Below, piece after piece: positions 8,515 to 17,537 of a DNA stretch of 64,000 nucleotides. Below the pieces are notes generated by a model. It saw only the letters and a program-made list of their open reading frames with translations, searched no databases and was not told the origin of the DNA. The position numbers and the translations under genes are program-made. The DNA is taken from the NCBI GenBank assembly GCA_964432595.1, contig CAYSOF010000028.1:1-64000 (forward strand), in the 5' to 3' direction. Source of the stretch: DASYLJ01 sp964432595 (GTDB lineage: Bacteria; Desulfobacterota; Binatia; DP-6). Positions within the stretch are counted from its first letter, which is position 1; every line of letters begins with the position of its first letter.

Positions 8515-10037
8515 ACGAGCGCGTCGTCCTGATCGGGCTCGACGGGGCGGAGCCGGCGGTCATCGAGGGCCTGCTGCCGCGCTGTCCGAACCTGGCGCGC
8601 CTGGCCGGGGAGGGCGCCTGGGGCACCGTGAGCTCGACGCTGCCGCCGCTGTCGCCGCCGGCGTGGGCGACGCTCATGACGGGCGTCAACCCGGGCAAGC
8701 ACGGCGTCTACGACTTCTACCAGATGACCCAGCGCGCGCAGCGGAGCTACGTGCGCCGGCTGATCACGTCCGCGACGTGGCGCGCCCCGGGGCTGTGGGA
8801 CTTCGCGACGCAGGCGGGCCGTCGCGCGGGCTTCGTCAACATGCCGATGTGCTGGCCGCCGCCGGCCGTCGACGGCTTCTTCGTGTGCGGCCTCGGCGCG
8901 CCGGCCGGCAACGACGGCTTCACGCATCCGCGCTCCCTCGCGGCGTCGCTCGCCGACGCCATCCTCGAGCCGGGCGACGGCACCACGATGAACGATCCGG
9001 CGGCGTTTCTCGACCGCTGCGCGCGCAGCGGCGCGTCGATGCTCGAGGTCGCCGAGCGGCTCTGGCGCAGCGAGCCCCTCGATCTCTTCTGCGCGGCGCT
9101 GACGTTCCCGGACCGTTTCCAGCACCTGTTCTGGACGCGGCTGGTCGGCCGCGATCCCGCGGTGACCGCCGTGTGGGACGGCTGGTTCGCGGCGTTCGAC
9201 GCCTTCCTCGGCCGCGTGATGGACGCCGCCGCGGCCGCGGGCTCGACCGTGATCGTCTTCTCCGACCACGGCTTCGGCCCGGTCGAGCGCTACTTCCACG
9301 TGAACCGCTGGCTCCACCAGCGCGGCTACCTGGCGATCGGCGACCGCACGCGCATCGGGAAGCCGGACGGCCTGCTGACGGCGATCGACTGGCGGCACAC
9401 GCAGGCGTACGGGCTCGGCGAGTACGGCGACATCCGCCTCAACCTGCGCGGGCGCGAGCCGCTCGGCTGCGTCGCCCCCGGCACGCAAGCACGCGCGCTG
9501 CGCGTCGCGCTCACGACGGAGCTGCACCGGCTGCGCGACCGCGACGAGCCGGTCGTCGACGAGGTGCGCGACGGCGTCGCCGTCTACCACGGCCCGCACG
9601 CCGACGAGGGGCCCGACCTGCTGGTCCAGATGCGCGATCGCCGCGTGCTGTGGCTGATCGACGGCCGCGGCAACGACCTGCGCGATCCCGACGGCCCGCT
9701 GTTCGAGGACGCGGCGGGGCCGCAGCACTACCGTGGCGCGCATCGCGACACCGGCCTCCTCGGTGCGTGGGGCGCCGCGATCCGACCGGGCGCGCCGCGT
9801 CCGGCCGCCATGGCGCAGGACCTCTGCCCGACGGTGCTGCACTGCATGGGCCTGCCGCTCGACCGCAACCTCGACGGCCGGATCCTGCGTGAGCTCCTCA
9901 CCGACGACCTGGCCGCGCGCGCGGCCGTCGTCTCCGACGGCGCGTCCACCGCGACCGCGGACGCGCGCACCGCCTACGATGCCGCCGAGGAGGCGGCCAT
10001 CGCCGACCAGCTGCGACAGCTCGGCTACCTGGAGTGA
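8511..10037 (+). CDS. AlkP-superfamily phosphodiesterase/phosphohydrolase
   Basis: A 508-residue predicted type I phosphodiesterase of the alkaline phosphatase superfamily. LIGLDGAEPAV provides the first metal-binding Asp, SPPAWATLMTGVNPGKHG holds the likely Ser/Thr nucleophile, and FSDHGFGP provides the Asp-His metal pair. There is no signal peptide or membrane anchor, so it should act in the cytoplasm. Related proteins sit in many glycan loci, where a nucleotide-sugar or phospho-sugar substrate is presumed but rarely proven. It overlaps the upstream methyltransferase (ATGA). Confidence 0.7.
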   Translation: MNERVVLIGLDGAEPAVIEGLLPRCPNLARLAGEGAWGTVSSTLPPLSPPAWATLMTGVNPGKHGVYDFYQMTQRAQRSYVRRLITSATWRAPGLWDFATQAGRRAGFVNMPMCWPPPAVDGFFVCGLGAPAGNDGFTHPRSLAASLADAILEPGDGTTMNDPAAFLDRCARSGASMLEVAERLWRSEPLDLFCAALTFPDRFQHLFWTRLVGRDPAVTAVWDGWFAAFDAFLGRVMDAAAAAGSTVIVFSDHGFGPVERYFHVNRWLHQRGYLAIGDRTRIGKPDGLLTAIDWRHTQAYGLGEYGDIRLNLRGREPLGCVAPGTQARALRVALTTELHRLRDRDEPVVDEVRDGVAVYHGPHADEGPDLLVQMRDRRVLWLIDGRGNDLRDPDGPLFEDAAGPQHYRGAHRDTGLLGAWGAAIRPGAPRPAAMAQDLCPTVLHCMGLPLDRNLDGRILRELLTDDLAARAAVVSDGASTATADARTAYDAAEEAAIADQLRQLGYLE

Positions 10038-10042
10038 GACCG

Positions 10043-12130
10043 ATGCGAACCGCCGCCATCGTCCAGTGCACGTTCTCGAATCTCCTCTCGAACGACCCGA
10101 CGCTCGCGCGCCGCGCGGGGGACGCGGGCCTCGTCGACCGCGACCCGTCCCACTACGTGATCGGGCCGCTCCTGGCCGACGGCCGCTTCGACGCCGTCGT
10201 CCTGGCCGTGCCCGACGTCCCCGAGAACGCGCCCTTCGAGGCGCTCGCGGCGTCGTGGGGCGTCAGATGCGTCGCCGGCGACGAGTTCGACGTGACGGCG
10301 CGGCTGATCGCCGCCGCGCGCACGGTCGACGCGGACGTGATCGTGCGCGTCCTGCTGCACCGATTCTATCTGGACACGGCGCTCGTGTGGCGCTGCGTCG
10401 AGCTGCTCCAGCAGCGGGACGCCGACTACGTGAACCTGCCGACCGACTTCAACATCAACTTCGGCGGCGACGTGCTGCGGACCGACGCGCTCCAGCGCGC
10501 GCGGGCGCAGATCGCGGCGCTGCCCGACGAGCACGAGCGCGCGCGGCATCTCTTCCGGCCCTGGCACTGGATGGAGACGCATCCCGCCGATTTCGCCGTC
10601 GTCACGTGTGACGACGTGCCGACGTATCCGGCGGAGCGCGTCGAGGCGATCCGCGCGTCGGCGAACTGGTCCGAGCGGTCGCGGTACGGCGACGGGTTCA
10701 AGGCGTCGGAGTACCACGTGATCGGCGAGCTGCTGGAGCCCGACGACGTCGTCTGCGACCTCGCGTGCGGGTACGGCGAGTCCAGCGACATCCTGTCGCG
10801 CAGCTGCTGGAGCGTCGTCGGCGTCGACCGCGACCCCGAGCTGATCGCCGAGGCGCGGCGGCGCTTCGGCCACAAGCCCCAGCTGCGGTTCGTCGAGGCG
10901 AACGCCGAGGAGTGGGTGCAGCCGGGCGAGGCGTTCGACGTCGTGGTGAGCCTGCACACGCTCGAGCACGTGGCGCACGACCGCCGCATGCTGATCAACA
11001 TCCGCAACATGCTGCGCCCGGGCGGCCGGCTGATCCTCGAGGTGCCGCTGGCGACGCGGCGGCCGTTTCCCGTGCCGCACAATCCGCACCATCTGCGCGA
11101 GTACACGCGCGCGGAGATCGAGCGGCTCGTCGTCGGCGCCGGCTTCGTCATCCAGGGTGCGCGCGGGATGAGCCGCGGCATCTACACCGACCCGGTGCTC
11201 GCGCGGGAGGCGATCCAGCTGCATTGCCGCAAGCCCGACGCCGCGCTGTGGGTGCACGAGCCCGGCGAGCGCGTGCTGCAGGAGCGCGCGTCCGACATCC
11301 GCCGCCTGACGCTCGAGTCGATCGCCGCGGCGGGCTCGGGCCATCCGGGCGGCTCGCTGTCGATCGCCGAGATCCTCGCCTGCCTCTACTTCGACGAGAG
11401 CGACCCGGCGCTTCGCGTGACGTGGGACGCGCGCACCGCCGATCGGAACCGCGTCGTGCTCTCGAAAGGCCACGCGTGTCCCGCGTGGTATGCGGCGTTG
11501 CACCTGGCGGGCATTCTGGGCTCGCCGGTGGGGCACCTGCGCCGCCTCGGTACGTCCTTCCCCGGGCATCCGGAGGCGGGGACGCCGGGCGTCGACACGC
11601 CGTCGGGCTCGCTCGGCAACGGCCTCTCGATCGGCGTCGGCATGGCGGTCGGCCTGCGCTATCAGGGCTTCCGCGACCGGCGGGCCTACGTGGTGCTGGG
11701 CGACGGCGATCTCAACGAGGGCGCCACGTGGGAGGCGATGATGTACGCCGCCCACCACGAGCTCGGAAACCTGACCGCGATCGTCGACGCGAACGGCCGC
11801 CAGGGCGAGGCGTCGACCGGCGAGGTGCTCGATCTCGAGCCGTTGCCGCGCAAGCTGGAAGCGTTCGGCTGGCAGGCGATCGAGATCAACGGCCACGACA
11901 TCCCGTCGATCCGCCGCGCGATCCGGCGCGCCGCCGCGACCGCCGACCGGCCGACGTGCATCGTCGCGCGCACCGTGAAGGGCCGCGGCGTGTCGTTCAT
12001 GGAGGACGTCCAGCGCTGGCACGGGAGCCTGGCGCCCACGCCGGACGAGCTGCGCCAGGCGCTCGACGAGATCTCGCGCACCGCCGCCGCCGCGGCGACG
12101 CAACACGCCGGAGGGTTCTATGGCGACTGA
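10043..12130 (+). CDS. Three-domain fusion: degenerate SpsF-like domain, SAM methyltransferase, transketolase N-half
   Basis: An uninterrupted 695-residue protein. Residues 1-205 resemble an SpsF-type cytidylyltransferase, but the RLPGK nucleotide loop is missing. Residues about 225-375 are a methyltransferase (VVCDLACGYGESSD, LHTLEHVAHD, MLRPGGRLILEVPL). Residues about 411-695 are the TPP-binding half of transketolase: GSGHPGGSLS, SKGHACPAWYAAL, and GDGDLNEGATWEA through to DANG. The C-half is the next gene. GGAG eight bases before the ATG at 10043 decides the start, and a GTG at 10034 is the alternative. A two-carbon transfer making a branched sugar, followed by methylation, is an inference. 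Confidence 0.8.
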   Translation: MRTAAIVQCTFSNLLSNDPTLARRAGDAGLVDRDPSHYVIGPLLADGRFDAVVLAVPDVPENAPFEALAASWGVRCVAGDEFDVTARLIAAARTVDADVIVRVLLHRFYLDTALVWRCVELLQQRDADYVNLPTDFNINFGGDVLRTDALQRARAQIAALPDEHERARHLFRPWHWMETHPADFAVVTCDDVPTYPAERVEAIRASANWSERSRYGDGFKASEYHVIGELLEPDDVVCDLACGYGESSDILSRSCWSVVGVDRDPELIAEARRRFGHKPQLRFVEANAEEWVQPGEAFDVVVSLHTLEHVAHDRRMLINIRNMLRPGGRLILEVPLATRRPFPVPHNPHHLREYTRAEIERLVVGAGFVIQGARGMSRGIYTDPVLAREAIQLHCRKPDAALWVHEPGERVLQERASDIRRLTLESIAAAGSGHPGGSLSIAEILACLYFDESDPALRVTWDARTADRNRVVLSKGHACPAWYAALHLAGILGSPVGHLRRLGTSFPGHPEAGTPGVDTPSGSLGNGLSIGVGMAVGLRYQGFRDRRAYVVLGDGDLNEGATWEAMMYAAHHELGNLTAIVDANGRQGEASTGEVLDLEPLPRKLEAFGWQAIEINGHDIPSIRRAIRRAAATADRPTCIVARTVKGRGVSFMEDVQRWHGSLAPTPDELRQALDEISRTAAAAATQHAGGFYGD

Positions 12131-13079
12131 GCCACAGTCGTTGCGCGAGGCCTTCGGGCGCGCGCTCGCCGGCATCGCGGCTACGAAGCCCGACTTCGTC
12201 GTCCTCGACGCCGACGTCGCGGGCGGCACCAGCACGAGCCACTTCAAGGCGGCGTTCCCCGACCGCTTCTTCGACTTCGGCATCGCCGAGCAGAACATGA
12301 TGGCCGCCGCGTCCGGTATGGCGGCGGTGGGGCTGCGGCCGGTGGTCACGACGTTCGCGGTCTTCGCGACGATGCGCGCGCTCGAGCAGCTACGCACCTT
12401 CGTCGCCTATCCGCGCTTTCCCGTGGTCGTCGCCGGCAGCCACTGCGGGCTCGACGTCGGGCCCGACGGCGCCACGGCGCAGGCGCTGGAAGACCTGGCG
12501 ATCACGCGCGCCATCCCGAACCTGGCGGTCGTGGTGCCCGCCGACCCGGTCGAGATGACGGCCGCCGTCGACGCGATCCTCCATCACGACGGACCGGTGT
12601 ACCTGCGCACGGGACGGAGCCCGGTGCCGGTGCTCTTCGACGAGACGCATCGCTTCGCGCTCGGCCGCGGGCAGGTGCTCGAGGACGGCGACGACGTGAC
12701 GATCGTCGCGTGCGGCGTGATGGTCCACCGCGCGCTGGCGGCCGCGGCGACGCTGCGCCGCGAAGGCGTCCGCGCCCGCGTCGTCAACATGCCGACGCTG
12801 AAGCCGCTCGACGTGCCGCTGCTCGTCGAGTCGGCGGCGCGCACGGGCGCCGTGGTGACGGCGGAAGATCACTCGATCATCGGCGGGCTCGGCGGCGCGG
12901 TCGCCGAGGCGCTCGCCGTCCATCACCCGACGCCGATCGCGATGGTGGGCGTCCGCGACCGCTTCGGAGCGTCGGGCGAGCCACCCGCGCTCGTCAGCCA
13001 CTTCGGGATCGGCCCGCTCGACGTCGCGGCCGCGGCCCGCGACCTGGTCCATGCGAAAGGAGCGCGACGATGCGCGTGA
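12120..13079 (+). CDS. Transketolase C-terminal half (pyrimidine-binding and C-terminal domains)
   Basis: A 319-residue protein covering the transketolase Pyr and C-terminal domains. FDFGIAEQNMMAAASGMAA holds the essential Glu that activates TPP, and AVFATMRALEQLR follows it. VYLRTGR and TAEDHSIIGGLGGAV fit the C-terminal part. It completes the TPP half at the end of the preceding gene, overlapping by 11 bases, so the two chains should assemble into one active site at their interface. Split transketolases in sugar loci are distinct from the housekeeping enzyme of the pentose phosphate pathway. Confidence 0.8.
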   Translation: MATEPQSLREAFGRALAGIAATKPDFVVLDADVAGGTSTSHFKAAFPDRFFDFGIAEQNMMAAASGMAAVGLRPVVTTFAVFATMRALEQLRTFVAYPRFPVVVAGSHCGLDVGPDGATAQALEDLAITRAIPNLAVVVPADPVEMTAAVDAILHHDGPVYLRTGRSPVPVLFDETHRFALGRGQVLEDGDDVTIVACGVMVHRALAAAATLRREGVRARVVNMPTLKPLDVPLLVESAARTGAVVTAEDHSIIGGLGGAVAEALAVHHPTPIAMVGVRDRFGASGEPPALVSHFGIGPLDVAAAARDLVHAKGARRCA

Positions 13080-13870
13080 ACGGCAACGGCCACCACAAGA
13101 ACGGCAACGGCCATGCGAACGGGCATGCGAAAGGCCGCCTGGACGGCCGGCGCGTGGTCGTCACCGGCGGCAGCCGCGGCATCGGCCGCGGCATCGCCAT
13201 CGCGTGCGCGCGCGAGGGCGCGGCCGTCGGGATCACCTACGCGTCGCAGGCCGACGCCGCGGCCGACGTCAGCGAGACGATCCGCGCGGCCGGCGGCACC
13301 TGCGTCACCGTGCCGATGGACGTGCGCGAGCGGCAGAGTGTCCGCGAGGCGCTCACCGGCATCGCACGCCAGCTCGGTGGGCTCGACGTCCTCGTCAACA
13401 ACGCGGGCGTCAACAAGCCGTGCGACTTCGATCTCCTCACGGACGCCGACTGGGACGAGGTGATGTCCGTCAACCTGCGCGGACCGTTCATCTGCACGCA
13501 GGAAGCGCTCGCGTTCCTGAAGGAGGGCGGGGCGGTCATCAACATCGGCTCGGTGAGCGGCCAGTACGGCGGTCCGCGGACGGCGCACTACGCGGCGTCG
13601 AAGGGCGGCCTCATCGCGCTCACCCAGTGCGCGGCGCGGTTCCTCGCCCCGCGCGGCGTGCGCGTGAATCTGGTGTCGCCGGGGCTGGTGCGTTCCGAGA
13701 TGGCCGCTGCCGGACTGGCGGGTCTCCCGCCGCAGATCCGCGACGGCATCCTGCTCGGACGCCTGGGCGAGGTCGAAGAGGTCGCGCATGCCGTGGTGTT
13801 CCTCGCGTCGACCGAATCCTCCTACGTCACCGGCCAGACGGTGAACGTGAATGGCGGCTTGTACTTTTAG
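13070..13870 (+). CDS. Short-chain dehydrogenase/reductase with Asn-Gly-His tail
   Basis: A 266-residue classical SDR of the FabG type. TGGSRGIGRG binds the cofactor, NNAG is present, and the catalytic triad is Ser in GSVSGQYGG plus YAASK. The C-terminus ends VNVNGGLYF. Residues 2-22 are an unusual low-complexity stretch rich in Asn, Gly, His and Lys before the first beta strand. A strong AAAGGAG sits seven bases before the ATG. Following the split transketolase, it could reduce the keto product of the two-carbon transfer. It overlaps its upstream neighbour by 10 bases. Confidence 0.75.
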   Translation: MRVNGNGHHKNGNGHANGHAKGRLDGRRVVVTGGSRGIGRGIAIACAREGAAVGITYASQADAAADVSETIRAAGGTCVTVPMDVRERQSVREALTGIARQLGGLDVLVNNAGVNKPCDFDLLTDADWDEVMSVNLRGPFICTQEALAFLKEGGAVINIGSVSGQYGGPRTAHYAASKGGLIALTQCAARFLAPRGVRVNLVSPGLVRSEMAAAGLAGLPPQIRDGILLGRLGEVEEVAHAVVFLASTESSYVTGQTVNVNGGLYF

Positions 13871-13872
13871 TC

Positions 13873-13892
13873 CGAGACGAGACGTCGTCTCG
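13873..13892. terminator. Hairpin without a U tract after the SDR gene
   Basis: A perfect 8-base stem, CGAGACGA and TCGTCTCG with loop GACG, begins two bases after the SDR stop codon. No run of T follows, so it may be a weak terminator, a processing or stabilising hairpin, or an operator for the ATP-grasp gene 50 bases on. Confidence 0.4.
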
Positions 13893-13942
13893 CCTCGAAG
13901 GGCCAGCGTGGAGCTCCGCAGGCACGCGACGGCGGTCCTCGC

Positions 13943-15196
13943 ATGAGTACTGAAAAGACCCTTCTCATCGTCTCCGGCGGCCGCGAGGCCGTACCGGCGA
14001 TCCAGGAGGCGAAGCGGCTCGGACTCCGCGTGCTGGTGTCCGACGGTGCGCCCGACGCGCCGGGGTTCCGGCTCGCGGACGCGGGGCTGCTCGCCAGCAC
14101 GTACGATCCGGATGCGACCGTGGAGGCGGCGCGCGCGTACGCCGGGCGCCATCGCATCGACGGCGTGCTCGCCGTGGCGGCCGACGTGCCGCGCACCGTC
14201 GCCGCGGTCGCGGAGGCGCTCGGGCTGCCCGGGCCGTCGGCCCGGAGCGCGCACCTCGCGTCGGACAAGCTCGCCATGAAGAACCGGTTCACCGAGACCG
14301 GCGTGCCGGTGCCGTGGTACGCGCCGGTCGACGCACCGGCCGAGCTGGCGCTGCTGGCCGCGCGCGAGCCCGGACGGCTGATCGTGAAGCCGGTCGACAG
14401 CCGCGGCGCGCGCGGCGTGGTGCGGCTGTTGCAGGGCGTCGATCCGTCATGGGCGTTCCACCAGGCCGCCGTCGAATCGCCGACCGGCCGCGTCATGGTC
14501 GAGCGCTTCGTCGACGGCCCGCAGGTCAGCACCGAGTCCGTCGTGGTCGACGGCCGCTGCATCACCGTCGGCCTGTCCGACCGCAACTACGAGTTCCTCG
14601 ACCGCTTCGCGCCGTTCGTGATCGAGAACGGCGGCGACCTGCCGACGCGCATGCCGGCGGACGTCGTCGAGCGCATCGGCATGCTCGTCGGCGACGCGGC
14701 CGCAGCGCTCGGCATCACGCACGGCACCGTGAAGGGCGACATCGTCGTCGGCCCCGACGGACCGATGGTCATCGAGCTCGCGGCGCGTCTCTCCGGCGGG
14801 CTCTTCTGCACGCACGAGATACCGCTCGCTACCGGCGTGAACGTCGTCGGTGCCGCCATCCGCCTGGCGCTCGGCGAACGTCCCTCGGCGTCGGATCTCG
14901 AAGCGCGTTGGTCGCGCGGCGTGGCGCAGCGCTATTTCTTCCCGCAGCCGGGCACCGTGGTGCTGGTGGAGGGCGCCCTCGAGGCGGGCCTCGCGGAGGG
15001 CGTGGCGCTGCTCGAGACGACGGTCGCCCGCGGCACGCTCGTGCGGCCGATGACGAGCCACGTCTGCCGCGGCGGGGTCGTCATCACGGTGGGGGAGACG
15101 CGCGAGGAGGCCATCGCGCGCGCCGAGGCCGCGGTCGCGCGCGTGCGCATCGTCACGCAGCCGGTGTCGCCGCAAGTGAGCGCCACCCTGCACTGA
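13943..15196 (+). CDS. ATP-grasp ligase
   Basis: A 417-residue ATP-grasp enzyme with a CarB/PurK-like layout. An N-terminal Rossmann-like domain (LLIVSGGREAVPAIQEAKRLG) is followed by the ATP-grasp core from about residue 110. LIVKPVDSRGARGV is the phosphate loop, MVERFVDGPQ follows, and VIELAARLSGG holds the metal-binding Glu. These enzymes form amide or ester bonds through an acyl phosphate, here perhaps attaching an amino acid or acid to a sugar amine. The 72-base gap before it is the largest in the sugar operon and contains a hairpin. Confidence 0.7.
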   Translation: MSTEKTLLIVSGGREAVPAIQEAKRLGLRVLVSDGAPDAPGFRLADAGLLASTYDPDATVEAARAYAGRHRIDGVLAVAADVPRTVAAVAEALGLPGPSARSAHLASDKLAMKNRFTETGVPVPWYAPVDAPAELALLAAREPGRLIVKPVDSRGARGVVRLLQGVDPSWAFHQAAVESPTGRVMVERFVDGPQVSTESVVVDGRCITVGLSDRNYEFLDRFAPFVIENGGDLPTRMPADVVERIGMLVGDAAAALGITHGTVKGDIVVGPDGPMVIELAARLSGGLFCTHEIPLATGVNVVGAAIRLALGERPSASDLEARWSRGVAQRYFFPQPGTVVLVEGALEAGLAEGVALLETTVARGTLVRPMTSHVCRGGVVITVGETREEAIARAEAAVARVRIVTQPVSPQVSATLH

Positions 15197-15203
15197 GGCG
15201 GTC

Positions 15204-17537
15204 GTGGCGCTCGATCTCTTCACCGTCTTCCATCTGAACCTGGACTTCTCGTGCATCCCGCCGGGCGACGTCCCGCGCGTGCTCGACCGCTGCGTGTGGC
15301 CGCTGATCGACCTGGCCGCGCGACCGGGCGTCGCGCTCGGCCTCGAGCTGCCGGCCGACTCGCTGGAGCGCCTCGCCGCCGAGGATCCGCTGCTGCTCGA
15401 CGCGCTTCGTGCCGGCATCGACGCGGGACGGTTCGAGATCGTCGCGTCCGGGCTGACGCAGGTCATCCTGCCGCTGGTGCCGGCCGCCGTCGGCGCGCGC
15501 ACGCTCGCGCGCGGGCAGGAGGTCTATCGCCGCCGCCTCGGCCACGTGCCGCGGCTCGCGTACCTGAACGAGCAGACGTGGTCCGGGGGGCTCGTGCCCC
15601 TGTACCGCGAGGCGGGCTTCGCGGCCGTCGTCGCCGAGTGGGAGAACCCGGCCAGCGCGCACGGCTGGGCCGAGCGCGACCGCTATCGTGCGGCCTGGAT
15701 TGCAGGCCCCGCCGGCGACCGCATCGCCTGCCTGTGGAACTCGTCGGTCGTCTTCCAGCGCGTGCAGCGCTATGCGCACGGCGAGATCGAGCTGGACGAG
15801 GTGCTGGCGCTCCTCGGCACGCATCACGACCCGACGGCGCCGCGCGCGCTCTGCCTGTACGGCAACGACGCCGAGGTGTTCGACTACCGGCCGGGCGCGG
15901 CGTCGCTGCGCTACGGCGGCGGACCGTCCGGCGAATGGGCGCGGCTCGAGACGCTGGTGCGCACGCTCCTCGCGGACGGCCGTTTCCGGTTTGTCACGCC
16001 GAGCGCCGCGCTCGCCGCGCATCCGCCGACGGGCGAAGCGCTGCGGCTCGAGTCGGCCGACGCGCCGCTGCCGGCCAAGAAGCAGGCGAAGTACAACGTC
16101 ACGCGCTGGGCGGTCTGCGGGCGCGACAACGTGCGGCGCAACGCCGCGTGCCACGCCATGGCGCGCACGCTCACCTTGGTGTCCGCGCTGCAGCGTGCGG
16201 GCGGCGGCGCCGCCGGGACCGAGGCCGCGGTCGGCCGCCTCGCGGACGAGGTCGTGCGGCTCTGGGGCAGCGACCTGCGGACGCACACCACCGACGAGCG
16301 GGCCGACGCATCGGCCGCGCGGATGGGGGCCGCCGCCGCCGAGCTGGATGCGCTCGTCGCGCGGCTCGAGCCCGGCGTCGTCGGTCCGGCGCTCGCACCG
16401 GACGAGCTGCTGCTCTTCAATCCCCATCCGACCGCGTGGACCGCGACCCCCGTCGCGTTTCCGGTGCGGTTCCCGCCCGGCGTCGTGCGCGGCTCGATCG
16501 CCGTCGCGGCGGGAGGGCGCGACGTGCCCGCGCAGGCCGAGGAGGTGGAGAGCCATCGCGACGGCAGCGTCCGTGCGGCCGTGCTCGTGGTCGCGCCGTC
16601 GATTCCGCCGCTCGGCACGCTGCGCCTCCGCTGCCGCTCGGGCGCGCCGATCGCGGCGCCCGGGCCGGCGCCGGACCGGATCGAGACGGGCGCGGTCGCC
16701 GTCCAGCTGACGCCGCGGCGGGGGGCCGCGGTCCGCGCGCTCACGTTCCCGCGCCTGTCGCCGATGCCGCTCGCCGGCACGGTGCCGCAGGGCGTGTTCG
16801 CGCCGATCGATCTCGCGGCGGACTGGTACACCGGCAACGTCGTCCTGCACGACGCGAGCGGGGCCAAGCACACCGACCTCGAAGCGACGTCGCTCGTGGC
16901 GCTCGCGGCGCCGGAGTCGTGCCCCATCCGCATCCCGGTCGCGGCGCGCGTCGCGGGGCCGTGGGGCGAGCTCTGGAAGACGGTCTACGTCTACCGCGAC
17001 GTCCCGCGGCTCGACGTCCGCTACCACTTCGTGTTCCGCGACCAGCGCCCGCGCTCGCTGCGCGCCGGCGTCCTGAGCCTCGATCCGGCGGCGTTCCGGC
17101 CGTCGGCGCTCCGCTATCTCACGGTGAACGGCGGGCGCGACGTCGAGCGCTTCGCGCTCGGAGCGACCCGCGTCGCGCATCACGAGCCCGTGAGCTTCAC
17201 GGTGTCCGCGCGCGGCTGCCTCGGCGCCACCGAAGGGTGGGTCGACGTCGGCGACGACGAGCGCGGGATCACGGTCGCGTTCGACCCCGCGGCGCTCGCC
17301 GTGGCGCCCCTCGTGCAGCACACGCCGGCGGGCGACGTCGCGCTGACGCGCGTGCACCTCTCGCTGGCCGAGAGCGACGACACCGCGGCGCCGCTCTTCC
17401 GCGGCCACACGCGCTTCACGGTCCGCTGGCTCGGCCGCGGCGCCGACATGGGCGAGGCGCGCCGGCAGGCGGTCCACGCCGCGGCCGGCCTGCACCTGAT
17501 TCGGCCGAATCCCCGGCCGGACGTCCATGGCGGGTAG
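15204..17537 (+). CDS. GH57/GH38-like glycoside hydrolase family protein
   Basis: A 777-residue protein starting at GTG seven bases after the ATP-grasp stop. Residues 1 to about 290 look like a GH57-type barrel: VFHLNLDFSCIPP at the start, LNEQTWSGG near residue 122 with a candidate catalytic Glu, and YGNDAEVFDYRPG near residue 220 where GH57 has its acid/base Asp. The remainder is beta-rich, like the C-terminal region of alpha-mannosidases. There is no signal peptide, so it should act on a cytoplasmic saccharide or nucleotide sugar. I cannot say whether it is hydrolytic. Confidence 0.55.
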   Translation: MALDLFTVFHLNLDFSCIPPGDVPRVLDRCVWPLIDLAARPGVALGLELPADSLERLAAEDPLLLDALRAGIDAGRFEIVASGLTQVILPLVPAAVGARTLARGQEVYRRRLGHVPRLAYLNEQTWSGGLVPLYREAGFAAVVAEWENPASAHGWAERDRYRAAWIAGPAGDRIACLWNSSVVFQRVQRYAHGEIELDEVLALLGTHHDPTAPRALCLYGNDAEVFDYRPGAASLRYGGGPSGEWARLETLVRTLLADGRFRFVTPSAALAAHPPTGEALRLESADAPLPAKKQAKYNVTRWAVCGRDNVRRNAACHAMARTLTLVSALQRAGGGAAGTEAAVGRLADEVVRLWGSDLRTHTTDERADASAARMGAAAAELDALVARLEPGVVGPALAPDELLLFNPHPTAWTATPVAFPVRFPPGVVRGSIAVAAGGRDVPAQAEEVESHRDGSVRAAVLVVAPSIPPLGTLRLRCRSGAPIAAPGPAPDRIETGAVAVQLTPRRGAAVRALTFPRLSPMPLAGTVPQGVFAPIDLAADWYTGNVVLHDASGAKHTDLEATSLVALAAPESCPIRIPVAARVAGPWGELWKTVYVYRDVPRLDVRYHFVFRDQRPRSLRAGVLSLDPAAFRPSALRYLTVNGGRDVERFALGATRVAHHEPVSFTVSARGCLGATEGWVDVGDDERGITVAFDPAALAVAPLVQHTPAGDVALTRVHLSLAESDDTAAPLFRGHTRFTVRWLGRGADMGEARRQAVHAAAGLHLIRPNPRPDVHGG

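Noticed and set aside
10025..12397. Minus-strand frame of 790 codons opposite the three-domain fusion
   Set aside because: The plus-strand protein has three recognisable domains with intact motifs. The antisense product has none.
13901..13925. Sigma-54-like AGGCACG stretch before the ATP-grasp gene
   Set aside because: There is no TTGC block at the required spacing.
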